Shown: one piece after another, positions 11,195 to 22,306 of the stretch | How the letters are laid out: every line of letters starts with the position of its first letter | Position numbering within the stretch: the stretch's first letter is position 1 | NCBI GenBank assembly: GCA_001310455.1 | Contig: BAXG01000022.1 | Location: forward strand, 1 to 64,000 | Length of the DNA stretch: 64,000 nt | Source of the DNA: Photobacterium sp. JCM 19050 | GTDB lineage: Bacteria > Pseudomonadota > Gammaproteobacteria > Enterobacterales > Vibrionaceae | Direction: 5' to 3' | Program-made: the position numbers and the translations under genes | Notes under the pieces: model-generated | The model's database searches: none | What the model was told of the DNA's origin: nothing | Seen by the model: only the letters and a program-made list of their open reading frames with translations

Positions 11195-11754
11195 TGACCA
11201 CAGAACAAACAGAAACACTATATGGCCCCGTTGACGCTGCGATTTTTTCCCGCGCTGCCGGCATTAAACTGCTCATCTGCGATGTGGATGGCGTTTTCTC
11301 TGACGGCCGGATCTACATGGGTAACGACGGCGAAGAGCTGAAAGCATTCCATACCCGCGACGGTTACGGTGTAAAGGCGTTGATGAATGCCGGCGTAGAA
11401 ATTGCCGTTATCACCGGCCGCCGCTCACATATTGTTGAGCAGCGCATGAAAGCCCTTGGGGTAAAACACATTTACCAGGGGCAGGACGACAAGGAAACGG
11501 CGTACCGCGATCTGGCTGGCAAACTCAATATTGATGCAACCCATACAGCCTATATCGGAGATGATTTGATTGACTGGGCGGTAATGCAACACGTGGGGTT
11601 GTCCGTTTGCGTAAATGACGGCCACCCTCTCCTTGCCAAGCGAGCAGACTATGTTACCCATATTCCGGGTGGATACGGCGCTGTACGCGAAATTTGCGAC
11701 CTGATTCTGGAAGCTCGTGGTGAACTGGATACACACAAAGGCCTGAGCATATGA
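11194..11754 (+). CDS. kdsC: 3-deoxy-D-manno-octulosonate 8-phosphate phosphatase KdsC
   Basis: HAD-family phosphatase that dephosphorylates Kdo-8-P to Kdo. The nucleophile motif is ICDVDGVFSDG (Asp about 30), with ITGRR as motif II and YIGDDLIDW as the late Asp motif. It lacks a cap domain, as C0-type tetrameric HADs do. 186 residues. Overlaps kdsD by one base and lptC by four (ATGA), within the yrbG-kdsDC-lptCAB operon. Confidence 0.95.
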   Translation: MTTEQTETLYGPVDAAIFSRAAGIKLLICDVDGVFSDGRIYMGNDGEELKAFHTRDGYGVKALMNAGVEIAVITGRRSHIVEQRMKALGVKHIYQGQDDKETAYRDLAGKLNIDATHTAYIGDDLIDWAVMQHVGLSVCVNDGHPLLAKRADYVTHIPGGYGAVREICDLILEARGELDTHKGLSI

Positions 11755-12317
11755 CGTTGCAACGCCTGGGAATAATCTTGCTTCTGGCCATTACCGGTTA
11801 TGCTGGCTGGTATCTCGTGCAAAATTTTTACCAGTCAACGGATGTACAGGTTGCCCCAGACAGTGAAAAAGCCCTGTTCAGCGCAGAGGGCATCAAGAGC
11901 GCGATGTTCAATCCCGATGGGAAAATCAGCTACGATGTCACCTCAAGCTTCCTGGAATATTTTGCAAAAATCGATGAAACCCACTTCACCAAGCCCGTAT
12001 TGCTGCTTTACGGTGAGAACGGCGAACCAGAGTGGCGTATCATTTCCAATTCCGCGATTTTACGTGGTAAACAAGTTCTGGAGATGACAGGGAAGGTGAG
12101 AATCTTTAACCTGTTACCTCAAAGCACGGTTGACACTATTTCTACCGAGTCTGCCACATTGGAACTGAAGTCCCATGATTTCTGGTCTGATGATGAAACC
12201 ACGATAGTGGGCAAAATGGCCTTGATTCGCGGTCAACGCATGAAAGGCAACTATGGCAACCACACCGTAGAACTCTTTGATCAAGTAAAAGGCAGATATG
12301 AAGTTCCTGAAGAATAA
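11751..12317 (+). CDS. lptC: LptC, inner-membrane LPS transport protein
   Basis: Bitopic protein that receives LPS from LptB2FG and passes it to LptA. One N-terminal transmembrane helix (about 8-24, IILLLAITGYAGWYLV) is followed by a periplasmic beta-jellyroll (ILRGKQVLEMTGKVRIFN). 188 residues. It overlaps kdsC by four bases and lptA by twenty, a very compact arrangement. Frame intact. Confidence 0.92.
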   Translation: MTLQRLGIILLLAITGYAGWYLVQNFYQSTDVQVAPDSEKALFSAEGIKSAMFNPDGKISYDVTSSFLEYFAKIDETHFTKPVLLLYGENGEPEWRIISNSAILRGKQVLEMTGKVRIFNLLPQSTVDTISTESATLELKSHDFWSDDETTIVGKMALIRGQRMKGNYGNHTVELFDQVKGRYEVPEE

Positions 12318-12816
12318 ATCGCTGACCGCATTCTTTGTCGCCGCCTTTGCACTGGCGGTGTCACCACTCAGCTATGCACTGAGCACGGATCAACAGCAAC
12401 CCATTTATATCGATTCAGACACCCAGAACCTGGATTTGAACGACAACACCGTCATTTTTGCAGGTGATGTTCGGCTGACCCAGGGTTCAATTAAGATCAA
12501 TGCGGACAAACTGGTTGTTGTTCGCCCGAAAGGAAAAGAAGGGCAGGAAGTCATGATTGCCACGGGCAAGCCGGCCACTTTCTCCCAGGTGCTGGATGAC
12601 GGAAAAAAAATTGATGGTGAAGCCGAGTCACTGCGTTACGACGTGGGCAAACAATTTCTGGAAATGGAACGCAAAGCTGTTCTGCTCCAGTCAGGTAACC
12701 GCGTGGAAGGCCAGTTGATCACATACAACATCAAAACGCAGAAACTGAGCGCAAAAAGCGCCAACAAGAAAGATCGCGTAACTACGATTTTGCAGCCTAA
12801 CCAGACCAACAACTAA
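12298..12816 (+). CDS. lptA: LptA, periplasmic LPS bridge protein
   Basis: Periplasmic beta-jellyroll protein that oligomerises into the bridge carrying LPS from LptC to LptD. A signal peptide runs to about residue 28 (cleavage after SYA). The OstA-like core includes QNLDLNDNTVIFAGDVRLTQ. 172 residues. It starts inside the end of lptC and lptB follows after nine bases. Confidence 0.93.
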   Translation: MKFLKNKSLTAFFVAAFALAVSPLSYALSTDQQQPIYIDSDTQNLDLNDNTVIFAGDVRLTQGSIKINADKLVVVRPKGKEGQEVMIATGKPATFSQVLDDGKKIDGEAESLRYDVGKQFLEMERKAVLLQSGNRVEGQLITYNIKTQKLSAKSANKKDRVTTILQPNQTNN

Positions 12817-12825
12817 CAGAGATAT

Positions 12826-13550
12826 ATGGCCGTTCTAACCGCAAAAAACCTGGCTAAAAGCTACAAGGGACGCAAGGTAGTGTCAGACGTCAGCCTGCGC
12901 GTAAAGTCAGGTGAGATTGTTGGCCTGCTGGGACCTAACGGTGCAGGTAAAACCACGTCTTTCTACATGATCGTCGGCCTGGTTGCCCGTGATGAGGCAC
13001 CATCACTATCGATGACAACGACATCAGCATTCAGCCGATGCACAACCGCGCCCGCATGGGTATCGGCTATCTGCCTCAGGAGGCTTCAATCTTCCGTCGC
13101 CTGTCGGTATACGACAACCTGATGGCCGTTTTGCAGACCCGCCGCGATCTCACACGTGAGCAGCGACAGGACAAAGCGGAAGACTTGCTCGAAGAGTTTA
13201 ATATTCAGCACATACGTAACAGCAAGGGTATGGCATTATCTGGTGGTGAACGCCGCCGGGTGGAAATTGCCCGGGCACTGGCTGCCAACCCCAAGTTCAT
13301 CTTGTTGGATGAACCCTTTGCGGGTGTTGACCCTATCTCTGTGATCGATATCAAAAAGATTATTGAGCACCTGCGTGACAGAGGTCTGGGAGTATTGATA
13401 ACGGACCACAATGTCCGCGAAACTCTGGACGTGTGTGAGCACGCTTACATTGTCAGCCAAGGAAAAATGATTGCTCATGGTTCGCCGGATGAGATTCTGA
13501 ACGATGAGCACGTGAAACGCGTCTACCTGGGTGACCAGTTCAGGCTATAG
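12826..13550 (+). CDS. lptB: LptB, ATPase of the LPS export transporter (frameshifted in this sequence)
   Basis: Cytoplasmic ABC ATPase that powers LPS extraction by LptB2FG. It has Walker [10 protein letters not shown], signature [15 protein letters not shown], Walker [14 protein letters not shown] and switch DHNVRET. The frame breaks at about 12997: GAGGCACC stands for GAGGGCACC, and one G restores [13 protein letters not shown]. Repaired length is 241 residues, the same as E. coli LptB. Essential gene, so the break is almost certainly an error. Last lpt gene; rpoN follows after 99 bases. Confidence 0.95.
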
Positions 13551-13649
13551 TTACAGAAGCGCTCTTTGATGTAGCCTACAAAACACTCGGTTCAGACAAA
13601 ATGATAACAAGGGCCACTAGTAAAGTGGCATGCAAGGTACAACTACAGA

Positions 13650-15146
13650 ATGAAACCCTCGCTTCAGTTAAAGCTGGGACAACAACTTGCAATGACCCCG
13701 CAGCTTCAGCAAGCCATTCGCTTGCTGCAGCTTTCTACGCTCGATTTGCAACAGGAAATTCAAGCTGCACTGGAGTCCAATCCGCTACTTGATCAGGATG
13801 AGTCTTTCGAAGAGGAAGCCGATCGCGTACAGGAAAACGACAGCGAAAAATCCCTTGCAGACAGTCCCTCAGAACAGGAAGGAAACGACGACTTTGAACC
13901 GCTCAGTGCCGACACTCGGGAAACATCCGACGCACTGAGCAGTAACGAAATGCCGGACGATCTTCCCGTAGACGCCAGCTGGGATGACGTATACAGCGCC
14001 AACACCGGCAGCACTGGCATTGTCATTGATGATGATCTCCCGGTTTACCAGGGGGAAACCACTCAAACCCTGTATGACTACCTGATGTGGCAGGTACAGC
14101 TTACACCGTTTACAGAAACCGACCTCGCCATTGCCACGGCTATCATTGATGCCGTAGACGACAAAGGCTACCTCACCTGTTCAGCCGACGACATCCTTGA
14201 AAGCCTCGGAAATGACGAGGTAGAGCTCGACGAGGTGGAAGCCGTCCTTAAACGGGTTCAGCAATTTGACCCTTTAGGTGTGGCTTCCCGAAACCTCAAG
14301 GAATGCCTGCTGATCCAACTCGCCGCCTACGCCCAGGACACCCCATGGCTTACCGAAGCCCGCACCATCCTCAATGAACACATGGATCTTCTCGCCAACC
14401 GCGACTACCGCCAATTGATGAAAAATACTAAGCTCAAAGAAGAAGAGCTTACGGCGGTAATGAAATTGATCCACGGGCTTGAGCCTCGTCCGGGTAACCT
14501 CATCGTGACAAATGAGGCTGAGTATGTGGTGCCGGATGTACTGGTGTTCAAAGACCGGGGCAAATGGCTGGTATCAATTAACCCGGACAGCGTGCCAAGA
14601 CTGAAAGTGAATGAGCAGTACGCCTCACTGTCCCGCAGTGCACGCAACCCGTCAGACAGCCAGTTTATCCGCAGCCACCTTCAGGAAGCGAAGTGGCTGA
14701 TTAAGAGCCTGGAAAGCCGCAACGATACACTGCTCAAAGTGGCTCGCTGTATCGTCGAGCACCAGCGTGACTTTTTTGAGTACGGTGAAGAGGCCATGAA
14801 ACCTATGGTTCTCAATGACGTGGCAATGGATGTGGATATGCACGAATCCACCATTTCTCGCGTCACCACCCAGAAGTATATGCACACCCCGCGTGGCATC
14901 TTTGAGTTGAAATACTTCTTCTCAAGCCACGTCAGCACGGACAATGGAGGAGAGTGTTCTTCGACCGCTATTCGCGCCTTGGTGAAGAAACTTGTCGCCG
15001 CAGAAAACCCGAAAAAGCCGCTCAGCGACAGCAAGATTGCGGCCATGTTGGCAGAACAAGGAATTCAGGTAGCCAGACGGACAATCGCGAAGTACCGTGA
15101 GTCTTTGGGCATTGCTCCATCCAACCAGCGAAAGCGTCTCATCTGA
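13650..15146 (+). CDS. rpoN: RNA polymerase sigma-54 factor RpoN
   Basis: Alternative sigma factor that reads -24/-12 promoters and needs AAA+ activators; it commonly controls nitrogen use, motility and pili. Region I at the N-terminus is Gln/Leu-rich ([20 protein letters not shown]), region II is acidic (about 45-130), followed by core-binding and helix-turn-helix domains and the diagnostic RpoN box [10 protein letters not shown] near the end. 498 residues, frame intact. Downstream hpf-ptsN-rapZ-npr follow as in enterobacteria. Confidence 0.97.
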   Translation: MKPSLQLKLGQQLAMTPQLQQAIRLLQLSTLDLQQEIQAALESNPLLDQDESFEEEADRVQENDSEKSLADSPSEQEGNDDFEPLSADTRETSDALSSNEMPDDLPVDASWDDVYSANTGSTGIVIDDDLPVYQGETTQTLYDYLMWQVQLTPFTETDLAIATAIIDAVDDKGYLTCSADDILESLGNDEVELDEVEAVLKRVQQFDPLGVASRNLKECLLIQLAAYAQDTPWLTEARTILNEHMDLLANRDYRQLMKNTKLKEEELTAVMKLIHGLEPRPGNLIVTNEAEYVVPDVLVFKDRGKWLVSINPDSVPRLKVNEQYASLSRSARNPSDSQFIRSHLQEAKWLIKSLESRNDTLLKVARCIVEHQRDFFEYGEEAMKPMVLNDVAMDVDMHESTISRVTTQKYMHTPRGIFELKYFFSSHVSTDNGGECSSTAIRALVKKLVAAENPKKPLSDSKIAAMLAEQGIQVARRTIAKYRESLGIAPSNQRKRLI

Positions 15147-15173
15147 CGGCGCAACAACAGGAGGAAGGTGTTT

Positions 15174-15461
15174 ATGCAAATTAACCTGAGCGGACATCAT
15201 GTGGAAATTACCGATTCACTTCGGGAATATGTCACCGCCAAGGTCGAGAAGCTACGTCGCTTCTTTGACCATATAAATAATGTCCATATCGTCCTCAACG
15301 TCGAGAAACTCAATCACATTGCAGAAGCCACCCTGCATGTAAACGCCGGTGAAGTGCACGCCCGCGCTGATTCCGAAGACATGTACGCCGCCATTGATAA
15401 ACTGGTTGATAAACTGGCAAGGCAGCTCAACAAACATAAAGATAAACTTAACCATCACTAA
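15174..15461 (+). CDS. hpf: Ribosome hibernation promoting factor (short HPF/YhbH type)
   Basis: Binds the 30S subunit in stationary phase and promotes 100S ribosome dimers with RMF. 95 residues, so the short form. I choose the ATG at 15174 because AGGAGG lies at 15159-15164; a GTG at 15168 is less well placed. The fold is visible as MQINLSGHHVEITDSLREYV and the basic tail KLARQLNKHKDKLNHH. Between rpoN and ptsN, as expected. Confidence 0.94.
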   Translation: MQINLSGHHVEITDSLREYVTAKVEKLRRFFDHINNVHIVLNVEKLNHIAEATLHVNAGEVHARADSEDMYAAIDKLVDKLARQLNKHKDKLNHH

Positions 15462-15463
15462 TC

Positions 15464-15907
15464 ATGCAACTTTCAGACGTATTGAAGCCGGACTGCACCA
15501 AGAGTGCAGTCCAGTGCTCAAGTAAAAAACGCGCCCTTGAAATCATTAGCGAGGTTGCAGCCCAAACGCTTGATCAGTCCCCTAAAAAACTGTTTGAGAG
15601 CCTGTTAAGCCGGGAAAAAGTCGGCAGTACGGGTATCGGAAACGGTATCGCTATTCCCCACGGGAGAAGCAGCCAGATTGATAAAGCCGTTGCTGTGCTG
15701 ATCCAGTGCGCTGAACCCATTCAGTTCGATGCCATCGACAACCAGCCGGTAGATTTGCTGTTTGCCCTGTTAGTCCCTGATGAGCAATGTAAGGAACACC
15801 TGAAAACCCTCTCACTGATGGCAGAAAAGCTCAGTGACAAGCAGGTACTTAAGAGGCTGAGAAATGCCGGCTCTGATCAGGAACTGTTTGAAATTATGAC
15901 TCAGTAA
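15464..15907 (+). CDS. ptsN: PtsN, EIIA component of the nitrogen PTS
   Basis: Receives phosphate from NPr and in other bacteria regulates potassium uptake and metabolic enzymes; it does not transport sugars. The phospho-accepting His66 lies in GIAIPHGRS. 147 residues with the PTS EIIA type 2 fold. It starts only two bases after hpf. With npr it forms the phosphorelay encoded in this operon; PtsP would be elsewhere. Confidence 0.95.
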   Translation: MQLSDVLKPDCTKSAVQCSSKKRALEIISEVAAQTLDQSPKKLFESLLSREKVGSTGIGNGIAIPHGRSSQIDKAVAVLIQCAEPIQFDAIDNQPVDLLFALLVPDEQCKEHLKTLSLMAEKLSDKQVLKRLRNAGSDQELFEIMTQ

Positions 15908-15997
15908 ATTCAAATTGCTCTTGCAATAGGCAGTTATAATTACTCTGTTGGTTACACACAAAAGAGCACTGAAGCCCGAGTCAGGGAATACAACATA

Positions 15998-16848
15998 ATG
16001 ATGTTAAAAATAATCAGCGGCCGCTCAGGATCCGGCAAATCTGTCGCCCTGCGTGTCCTTGAGGATCTCGGTTATTACTGCGTTGATAACCTGCCGGTCG
16101 ATTTATTGCCCGCTTTTATTGCCGGCCAGCGAAAAGAGACCGAAAAAATTGCTGTCAGCATTGATATCCGCAATATGCCAGCCGATCCCCAGGAAATTTC
16201 CCTGACCCTGTCCAGACTGCCAAAAGAGATTGATACTGACATCATCTATCTTGACGCAGACAACAAAGAACTGATTCGCCGTTTCAGTGAAACTCGCCGT
16301 CTGCATCCTCTCTCCCGCAACCAGCTTAGCCTTGAACAGGCGGTGCAACAGGAAGCTGTCCTGCTCTCCCCGATCAAGGAAAATGCGGATCTGGTATTGG
16401 ATACCTCCATTCTCTCGGTTCACGACCTCAGCGAAACCATCCGAGCCAGGGTATTGGGACGTAAAAGCCGGGAATTGGTGATGGTATTTGAATCATTCGG
16501 CTTCAAGCATGGCTTGCCGACTGATGCTGATTACGTTTACGACGTCCGGTTTTTACCCAACCCTCACTGGGATCCGACACTTCGGCCACAAACCGGCTGG
16601 ATGAACCAGTAAAAGTTTTCCTGGCGTCACAGCCGGAAGTCGGCCAACTGATCAGCCAGCTGACCCATTTCTTTGAATATTGGCTCCCTTCACTGGAAAC
16701 CAATAACCGCGCTTACCTGACCATCGCCATTGGCTGCACCGGCGGACAACACCGCTCGGTATATATCGCCCAGTTGCTTCATGACTATTTCCGGGCCAAG
16801 GGGCATCAGGTACAAGTCCGTCACCGTACTCTGGAGTTAGGCCTTTGA
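15998..16848 (+). CDS. rapZ: RapZ, RNase adapter and nucleotide-binding protein (frameshifted in this sequence)
   Basis: RapZ binds GlmY/GlmZ small RNAs in enterobacteria and directs RNase E to GlmZ, linking to glucosamine-6-phosphate supply. The N-terminal kinase-like domain has Walker [15 protein letters not shown]; the C-terminal RNA-binding domain has [15 protein letters not shown]. The frame breaks at about 16592: GGCTGGATG stands for GGCCTGGATG, giving [10 protein letters not shown] after repair and 283 residues. The stop overlaps the TTG start of npr as TTGA. Confidence 0.94.
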
Positions 16849-17120
16849 ACGTAGTCGCCAAACAGATTTTTATCCGTAACCGTCTCGGGCTGCATGCCCG
16901 GGCAGCCATAAAACTGGTTGAGCTGGCCCAAAGTTTTGAATCCGTCATCACCATCAGCAACAAAGGAAAATCTGCCACCGCAGACGGCGTAATGGGGCTT
17001 TTGATGCTGGAATCATCCCAGGGACAGGAAATCACCGTGAGCGCTGAAGGCCATGACGCCGCCGAAGCGCTTGAGGCCGTATCAGCATTGATCGAAGCTG
17101 GATTTGACGAAGAAAACTGA
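16845..17120 (+). CDS. ptsO: NPr, phosphocarrier protein of the nitrogen PTS
   Basis: HPr-like protein of 91 residues that passes phosphate from PtsP to PtsN. The phosphorylated His17 is in RLGLHARAA, and the second helix has the normal SKGKSATA-like stretch. It begins with TTG at 16845, chosen because that codon overlaps the rapZ stop and gives the normal N-terminus (NVVAKQIFI). Last gene of the rpoN group. Confidence 0.93.
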   Translation: MNVVAKQIFIRNRLGLHARAAIKLVELAQSFESVITISNKGKSATADGVMGLLMLESSQGQEITVSAEGHDAAEALEAVSALIEAGFDEEN

Positions 17121-17260
17121 TTTCATTTCTGCCTGTAACTGCCCCGCAGCTAAGATCTCTGGTACTAAAAACAGAGGTTGAGTAAATGCGCTGCGACAGA
17201 CGCCGCCGTTTACGTTAAAATTCATGCCATTGCGCATGACTAATTAAGAGGCCAGGTCGC

Positions 17261-18618
17261 ATGGCAGAAAATATCGACCAGGATCTAACCCACCAAACGC
17301 TACAGGAAGTCAGCAAAGCCTCGAAAACGGGATGTTTGTCCGTGTCCGCCGTATTCTGCAGGAGATGGAACCGGAAGACATCGCACACCTTCTTGAAGCG
17401 TCACCACCCAAAGGCCGTCAGGTACTCTGGCAACTGACCGACCCGGAACTTCACGGTGAGATCCTTGAAGACCTCTCGGAAGACGTTAAAGACGGCATCA
17501 TGGCGCAAATGGATGCCGAAGAGGTTGCGGCAGCGACCGAAGGTATGGACACCGATGACGTGGTCTACCTGCTGCGTAACCTCCCGGAAAACGTCTCCCA
17601 GGATGTTCTCCAGCAGATGGATGAAGCGGACCGAACCCGGGTAGAACAAGCCCTTTCCTACCCGGAAGAAACTGCCGGCGGTATCATGAATACCGACTTC
17701 ATCACTATCCGGGAAGACGTCACTATCGATGTGGTGCTGCGCTACCTGCGCATGAAGGCTGAGCTTCCGGAAGCCACCGACTCCCTTTACGTTATCGATG
17801 AAAACGGCGTGCTTATCGGTTACCTGCCCCTGACCATCCTCCTTACTTCCCAGCCGGACACCGAAGTGGCCGAAGTGATGGAAGAAGCAGACGAACCGAT
17901 TCCGGTCGCGATGGATGAAAGTGAAGTCGCCAATCTGTTCGAACGTCGTGACTGGGTTTCTGCGCCGGTTGTAGACGAGAGTAATCGTCTGGTAGGCCGT
18001 ATCACCATTGATGACGTGGTAGACATCATCCGTGAGGATGCCGAGCACTCCATGATGAGTATGGCCGGTATGGATGATGAGGAAGACACCTTTGCGCCGG
18101 TCGTGAAATCTGCCCGCCGACGCAGTATCTGGCTCGGTGCCAATGTCCTGGCTGCCCTCGCTGCCGCTTCTGTTTCAAACATGTTTGAGGGTACGCTGGA
18201 CAAAATGGCTGCCATCGCGGTTCTGATGACCATCGTACCTTCTATGGGTGGTGTGGCAGGGAATCAGACCGTCGCGCTGGTTATCCGTGGTCTGGCCGTT
18301 GGCCATATCGGTGATTCCAACACCCGCTGGCTGCTTGCCAAAGAGGCCGCCGTCGGCGTGCTGAATGGTTTACTCTGGGCGCTGATTATCGGCGGCGTCG
18401 TGGTGATCTGGAAAGGCAATTGGATGCTTGGCGGAATTATTGCCGCAGCCATGCTGACCAACCTGATTGTTGCCGGTATTGCCGGGGTATCTATTCCGAT
18501 TGTCCTGAAAAAACTCAAGATTGACCCGGCGCTGGCCGGTGGTATGGCACTGACAACCGTGACTGACGTTGTCGGCCTTTCGGTGTTCCTTGGCCTTGCG
18601 ACCTTGCTTATCAACTAA
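17261..18618 (+). CDS. mgtE: MgtE-family magnesium transporter (frameshifted near its start)
   Basis: Magnesium channel/transporter with a cytoplasmic N domain (about 20-140), two CBS domains (about 140-260) and five transmembrane helices ending in TTVTDVVGLSVFLGLATLL. The ATG at 17261 begins MAENIDQDLTHQTLQEV; the frame breaks at about 17319, where GCCTCG stands for GCCCTCG, and repair gives SKALENGMFVRVRRI and 452 residues. The 140 bases upstream hold a small CTCTG/CAGAG hairpin but I see no recognised magnesium riboswitch. Confidence 0.93.
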
Positions 18619-18648
18619 GCATGGCGTTGGGGAAAGAAAACCAGATAC

Positions 18649-18681
18649 AAAAAAGCGGATGATTCGTCATCCGCTTTTTTT
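18649..18681. terminator. Bidirectional terminator between mgtE and pmbA
   Basis: AAAAGCGGATGA and TCATCCGCTTTT form a long stem around TTCG, flanked by an A run and a T run. It separates convergent mgtE and pmbA. Confidence 0.92.
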
Positions 18682-18699
18682 CTTGTCAAACCCGCCTTG

Positions 18700-20039
18700 T
18701 TACTGACCGGCAATCTTCATTTTTTCAATCAGGACGGAACCGGTCTGGATCTGGCTGCGAAGCTCTGTGTCCGTACCCACGGCGACTATCTGCTGGTACA
18801 TATCTGCCAGGTTACCGGCAATGGTTATCTCACTGACCGGGAACTGAATTTTACCGTTCTCAACCCAGAAACCGGCCGCACCACGGGAGTAGTCACCGGT
18901 TACGGTATTCACACCCTGTCCCATCAGCTCGGTGACAATCAAGCCGCGATCCATCTGGGAAAGCAGGGTATCAAAGTCCTGACCGGTGTTTTGCACCTGC
19001 CAGTTGTGAATTCCACCAGCGTGACCGGTCGGCGTCATATCCATTTTGCGCGCTGCATAGGAAGGCAGCAAATAGGTCTGCAATACGCCATTTTCAATAA
19101 TCTGCATATCACGGGTAAAGACACCTTCACTGTCAAAAGGTGTACTGGCGAGGCCTTTTTTCAGGTGCGGGTGCTCACTGATATTGAGCCATTCCGGCAG
19201 GATACGCTCACCGAGTTTATCGAGCAGGAATGAGGATTTGCGGTAGAGGTTGCCCCCACTGATACCCATCACCAGATGGCCGAACAAACCGGTTGCCACA
19301 TCAGCAAGGAATAACACCGGGGCTTCGCGGGTATCCAGCCTTTGCGGATCCATCCGGCTCAGCGTCCGGCGGGCAGCTTCTGCCCCCACCTTTTCCGGTG
19401 TCCACATATCAGCTTTGTCACGGCCCAGCGTATAGCTGTAATCGCGCTCCATACCGGCATCTGTTTCCGCAATTACGCTACAACTGATGCTGTGTCGGCT
19501 TGATGCATAGCTGCCGAGCATACCGTGCTGTTGCCGTAGACACGCACACCGTAATGGCTGTCATAACCGGCACCGTCACTGTTTCTGATTCGGCTGTCGT
19601 ACTCCAGCGCGGCCTTTTCAGCAGCAATCGCCTGCTCGGCGGCGTAGTCCGGATCAGGCTCATCCGGGTGGAACAGATCGAGATCCGGGTACTCAAAAGC
19701 CATCAGCTCTTTGGGTGCCGGGCCGGCGAAAGGATCTTCTGAGGTGTAGCGCGCAATATCCAGCGCGGCTTCAACAGTCTGGGTAATGGCTTTCTCACTG
19801 AGATCAGTGGTCGATGCACTGCCCTTGCGCTGGCCCCGGTATACTGTGATACCCAAAGCACCATCACTGTTGAACTCCACATTTTCCACTTCACCCATGC
19901 GGGTGGAAACGCTGAGGCCGGTAGATTTGGTAATTGCCACTTCTGCGGCATCTGCTTTCTTCGCTGCCAGTTCCAATGCCCGGCTAACCGCCGCTTCCAG
20001 CTCTTGCTGCTGCACGGCTACACGCTGTTTGAGATCCAT
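18700..20039 (-). CDS. pmbA: PmbA/TldE, non-catalytic partner of the TldD metalloprotease (frameshifted in this sequence)
   Basis: PmbA (TldE) forms a heterodimer with TldD; the complex degrades unfolded peptides, matures microcin B17 and processes CcdA. The N-terminus ([20 protein letters not shown]) and the family C-terminal domain are present. It lacks the HExxxH zinc motif, as PmbA does. The frame breaks at about 19527: AGCACGG stands for AGCCACGG, giving GNSHGMLGSY after repair and 446 residues. Its partner tldD lies 0.8 kb away, with darP in between. Confidence 0.93.
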
Positions 20040-20219
20040 ACCGTCACTTACTGTTAAGTCTCTAAGTCTTAGTCTGCATTAAGGATAACACTGCCCCGGC
20101 TAAATGTAGCCATGCAAATGTTTTCATCGTATTTGTCTGTGATATACAACAGCACATGAAACGCTCAGGTTTATGCTAAAATCTGCGCCATTGCAAAACC
20201 AGAAGCTGAGAGCGCCACT

Positions 20220-20747
20220 ATGAGCCGTAAGAACAAGCGTGAGCCTTGGGAAGAAGAAGAGGAAATCATCTGGGTTACCAAATCCGAGATGAAGCGCGAT
20301 ATGACCGCCCTGCAGGATTTGGGCGAAGAGCTGGTTGAACTGAAACCGGCAGTATTGGAGAAATTTCCTCTCGACGACGACCTGCGCACTGCGATTAAAG
20401 ACGCCCAGCGTTTTAAAAACGAGGCGCGTCGCCGCCAGTTGCAATTTATCGGCAAACTGATGCGCAACCGTGACCCAGAGCCAATTCAGGCTGCACTGGA
20501 CAAACTGCGCAACAAACATGCCCAGGCAACCATTGCCCTGCAAAAGCTGGAAGTGCTGCGTGACCGCATTGTGGAAGAAGGTGACAAGGCGATCAATGAC
20601 GCCCTGAATCTTTACCCAAATGCTGATCGCCAGCGCCTGCGCACCCTTTCCCGTCAGGCGGCAAAGGAAAAAGCGGGTAACAAGCCACCAAAGGCTTACC
20701 GTGAAATTTTCCAGATCCTGAAAGCGGAAATGGAAAACGAAAACTGA
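20220..20747 (+). CDS. darP: DarP (YjgA), 50S ribosome-associated maturation factor
   Basis: DUF615 protein of 175 residues. In E. coli it binds late 50S assembly intermediates and helps peptidyl-transferase-centre maturation. It is charged and alpha-helical, with [17 protein letters not shown] near the start and [27 protein letters not shown] near the end. Divergent from pmbA and convergent with tldD, a neighbourhood also seen in other gammaproteobacteria. Frame intact. Confidence 0.9.
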   Translation: MSRKNKREPWEEEEEIIWVTKSEMKRDMTALQDLGEELVELKPAVLEKFPLDDDLRTAIKDAQRFKNEARRRQLQFIGKLMRNRDPEPIQAALDKLRNKHAQATIALQKLEVLRDRIVEEGDKAINDALNLYPNADRQRLRTLSRQAAKEKAGNKPPKAYREIFQILKAEMENEN

Positions 20748-20770
20748 TTTTCGTTCATTGCTACAAACTC

Positions 20771-20798
20771 AAAAACCGGGGAAATCCCCGGTTTTTTT
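20771..20798. terminator. Bidirectional terminator between darP and tldD
   Basis: AAAAACCGGGGA and TCCCCGGTTTTTTT form a stem with a tiny loop, A-rich on one side and T-rich on the other. It lies between the convergent darP and tldD genes. Confidence 0.9.
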
Positions 20799-20827
20799 GT
20801 ATTTGTAGCCCAGAAAATAGCAGAAAC

Positions 20828-22271
20828 TTACTGAGTCCCGCCCACGGTAATGGCGTCGATTTTCAGGTAGGCTGGCCAACACCCACCGGCACACTCTGTC
20901 CGGCCTTGCCACACACACCGACACCCCGGTCGATTTCCAGATCATTACCGACCATGGAAACCTGCTGCATCGCTTCAATGCCGCTGCCGATTAAGGTTGC
21001 CCCTTTAATTGGCGTGGTCACCTTACCGTCTTCAATCAGGTAGGCTTCTGATGCAGAGAACACGAACTTGCCGGAGGTAATATCGACCTGGCCGCCACCA
21101 AAGTTAGGCGCGTAAATGCCCTTCTCTACAGTGGCAATGATCTGCTCCGGTGTATGCTCTCCCGGCAGCATATAGGTATTGGTCATACGCGGCATAGGCA
21201 GGTGGGCGTAAGACTCACGTCGACCGTTACCGGTTGGGGCGACTCCCATAAGGCGGGCATTGAGCTTGTCCTGCATGTAGCCTTTCAGCACACCGTTTTC
21301 AATCAGTACATTGTACTGGCCCGGTACGCCTTCATCGTCAATGTTCAGGGAGCCACGGCGACCTGCCAGCGTACCGTCATCAACGATAGTGCAAAGCGGT
21401 GACGTCACCTGCTGGCCAATCTGCCCGGTAAAGACTGAGGATTCCTTACGGTTGAAATCACCCTCAAGACCATGGCCCAGCGCTTCATGGAGTAAAACTC
21501 CCGGCCAGCCTGCTCCCAGCACAACCGGCATGGTACCGGCCGGGGCAGCCTCGGCGCGAAGGTTAACCAGCGCCTGACGCACCGCTTCATCCGCAAAGTG
21601 GAGCGCTACCGTTTTGCCGTCCTGCTCAACCAGGAACTGTTCGTAGCCATAGCGGCCACCGCCACCGGCACTGCCTCGCTCACGGCGGCCGTCTTGCTCA
21701 GCCAATACACTGACTGACAGGCGCACCAGCGGGCGCACATCCGCAGCGAACGTGCCATCGGTTGCCGCCACCAGCACCTGCTCATACAAGCCGGTGATGC
21801 TGACAGACACTTCTTTTACCCGAGGCTCTTTCGCACGAATATAGGCATCGATTTCTTTCAGCAGAGCGATTTTATCTTCTTTGCTCAATGAGCTCAGCGG
21901 ATCGCAAGGCGCATAGATTTCCGGATAACTGGCTGACAGGAAAGCACTGACTTTGCCATTCCCACCTTTAGGGGCAATACCGCGTGCGGCGGTGGCGCTT
22001 TGCCACAGAGCATCAGCGTTGATTTGATCCGAGTAGGCAAACCCGGTTTTTTCACCACTGACGGCCCGGACACCAACACCTCGGTCGATGTTGAATGAAC
22101 CGTCTTTGATAATGCTGTCTTCCAGCACCAGGGTTTCATGCCAGCATGACTGGAAGAAAATATCCCATAGTCAATTTGGCGGTCAGCCAGGTGGGCCAGG
22201 GTCTGCTCGAGCTTATCCCTGCTGACTCCGTTTTGGAGCAGCATACTCTGTTCTACTAGTTCTAAATTCAT
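20828..22271 (-). CDS. tldD: TldD, metalloprotease subunit of TldD/E (frameshifted at both ends)
   Basis: Zinc metalloprotease that works with PmbA. The catalytic motif is [13 protein letters not shown] (HExxxH) followed by the family strand [11 protein letters not shown]. Two breaks: at about 22165 near the N-terminus (one base missing between GG and GAT; repair gives [16 protein letters not shown]) and at about 20871 near the C-terminus (ACCTGAAAA for ACCCTGAAAA). With both restored the protein is 481 residues, the same as E. coli TldD. It is the last gene of the minus-strand mre-maf-rng-yhdP run. Confidence 0.93.
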
Positions 22272-22306
22272 TCACCGCGCTCTGGTTGCTGGAGATTCTG
22301 CAGCCA

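Noticed and set aside
17121-17260. Magnesium riboswitch upstream of mgtE
   Set aside because: Only a small CTCTG/CAGAG hairpin is visible; no M-box core was recognised.
17401-18048. Long open frame on the strand opposite mgtE, and similar long opposite-strand frames across the window
   Set aside because: They lie wholly inside recognised genes on the other strand and show no family features; they are shadows of coding sequence.
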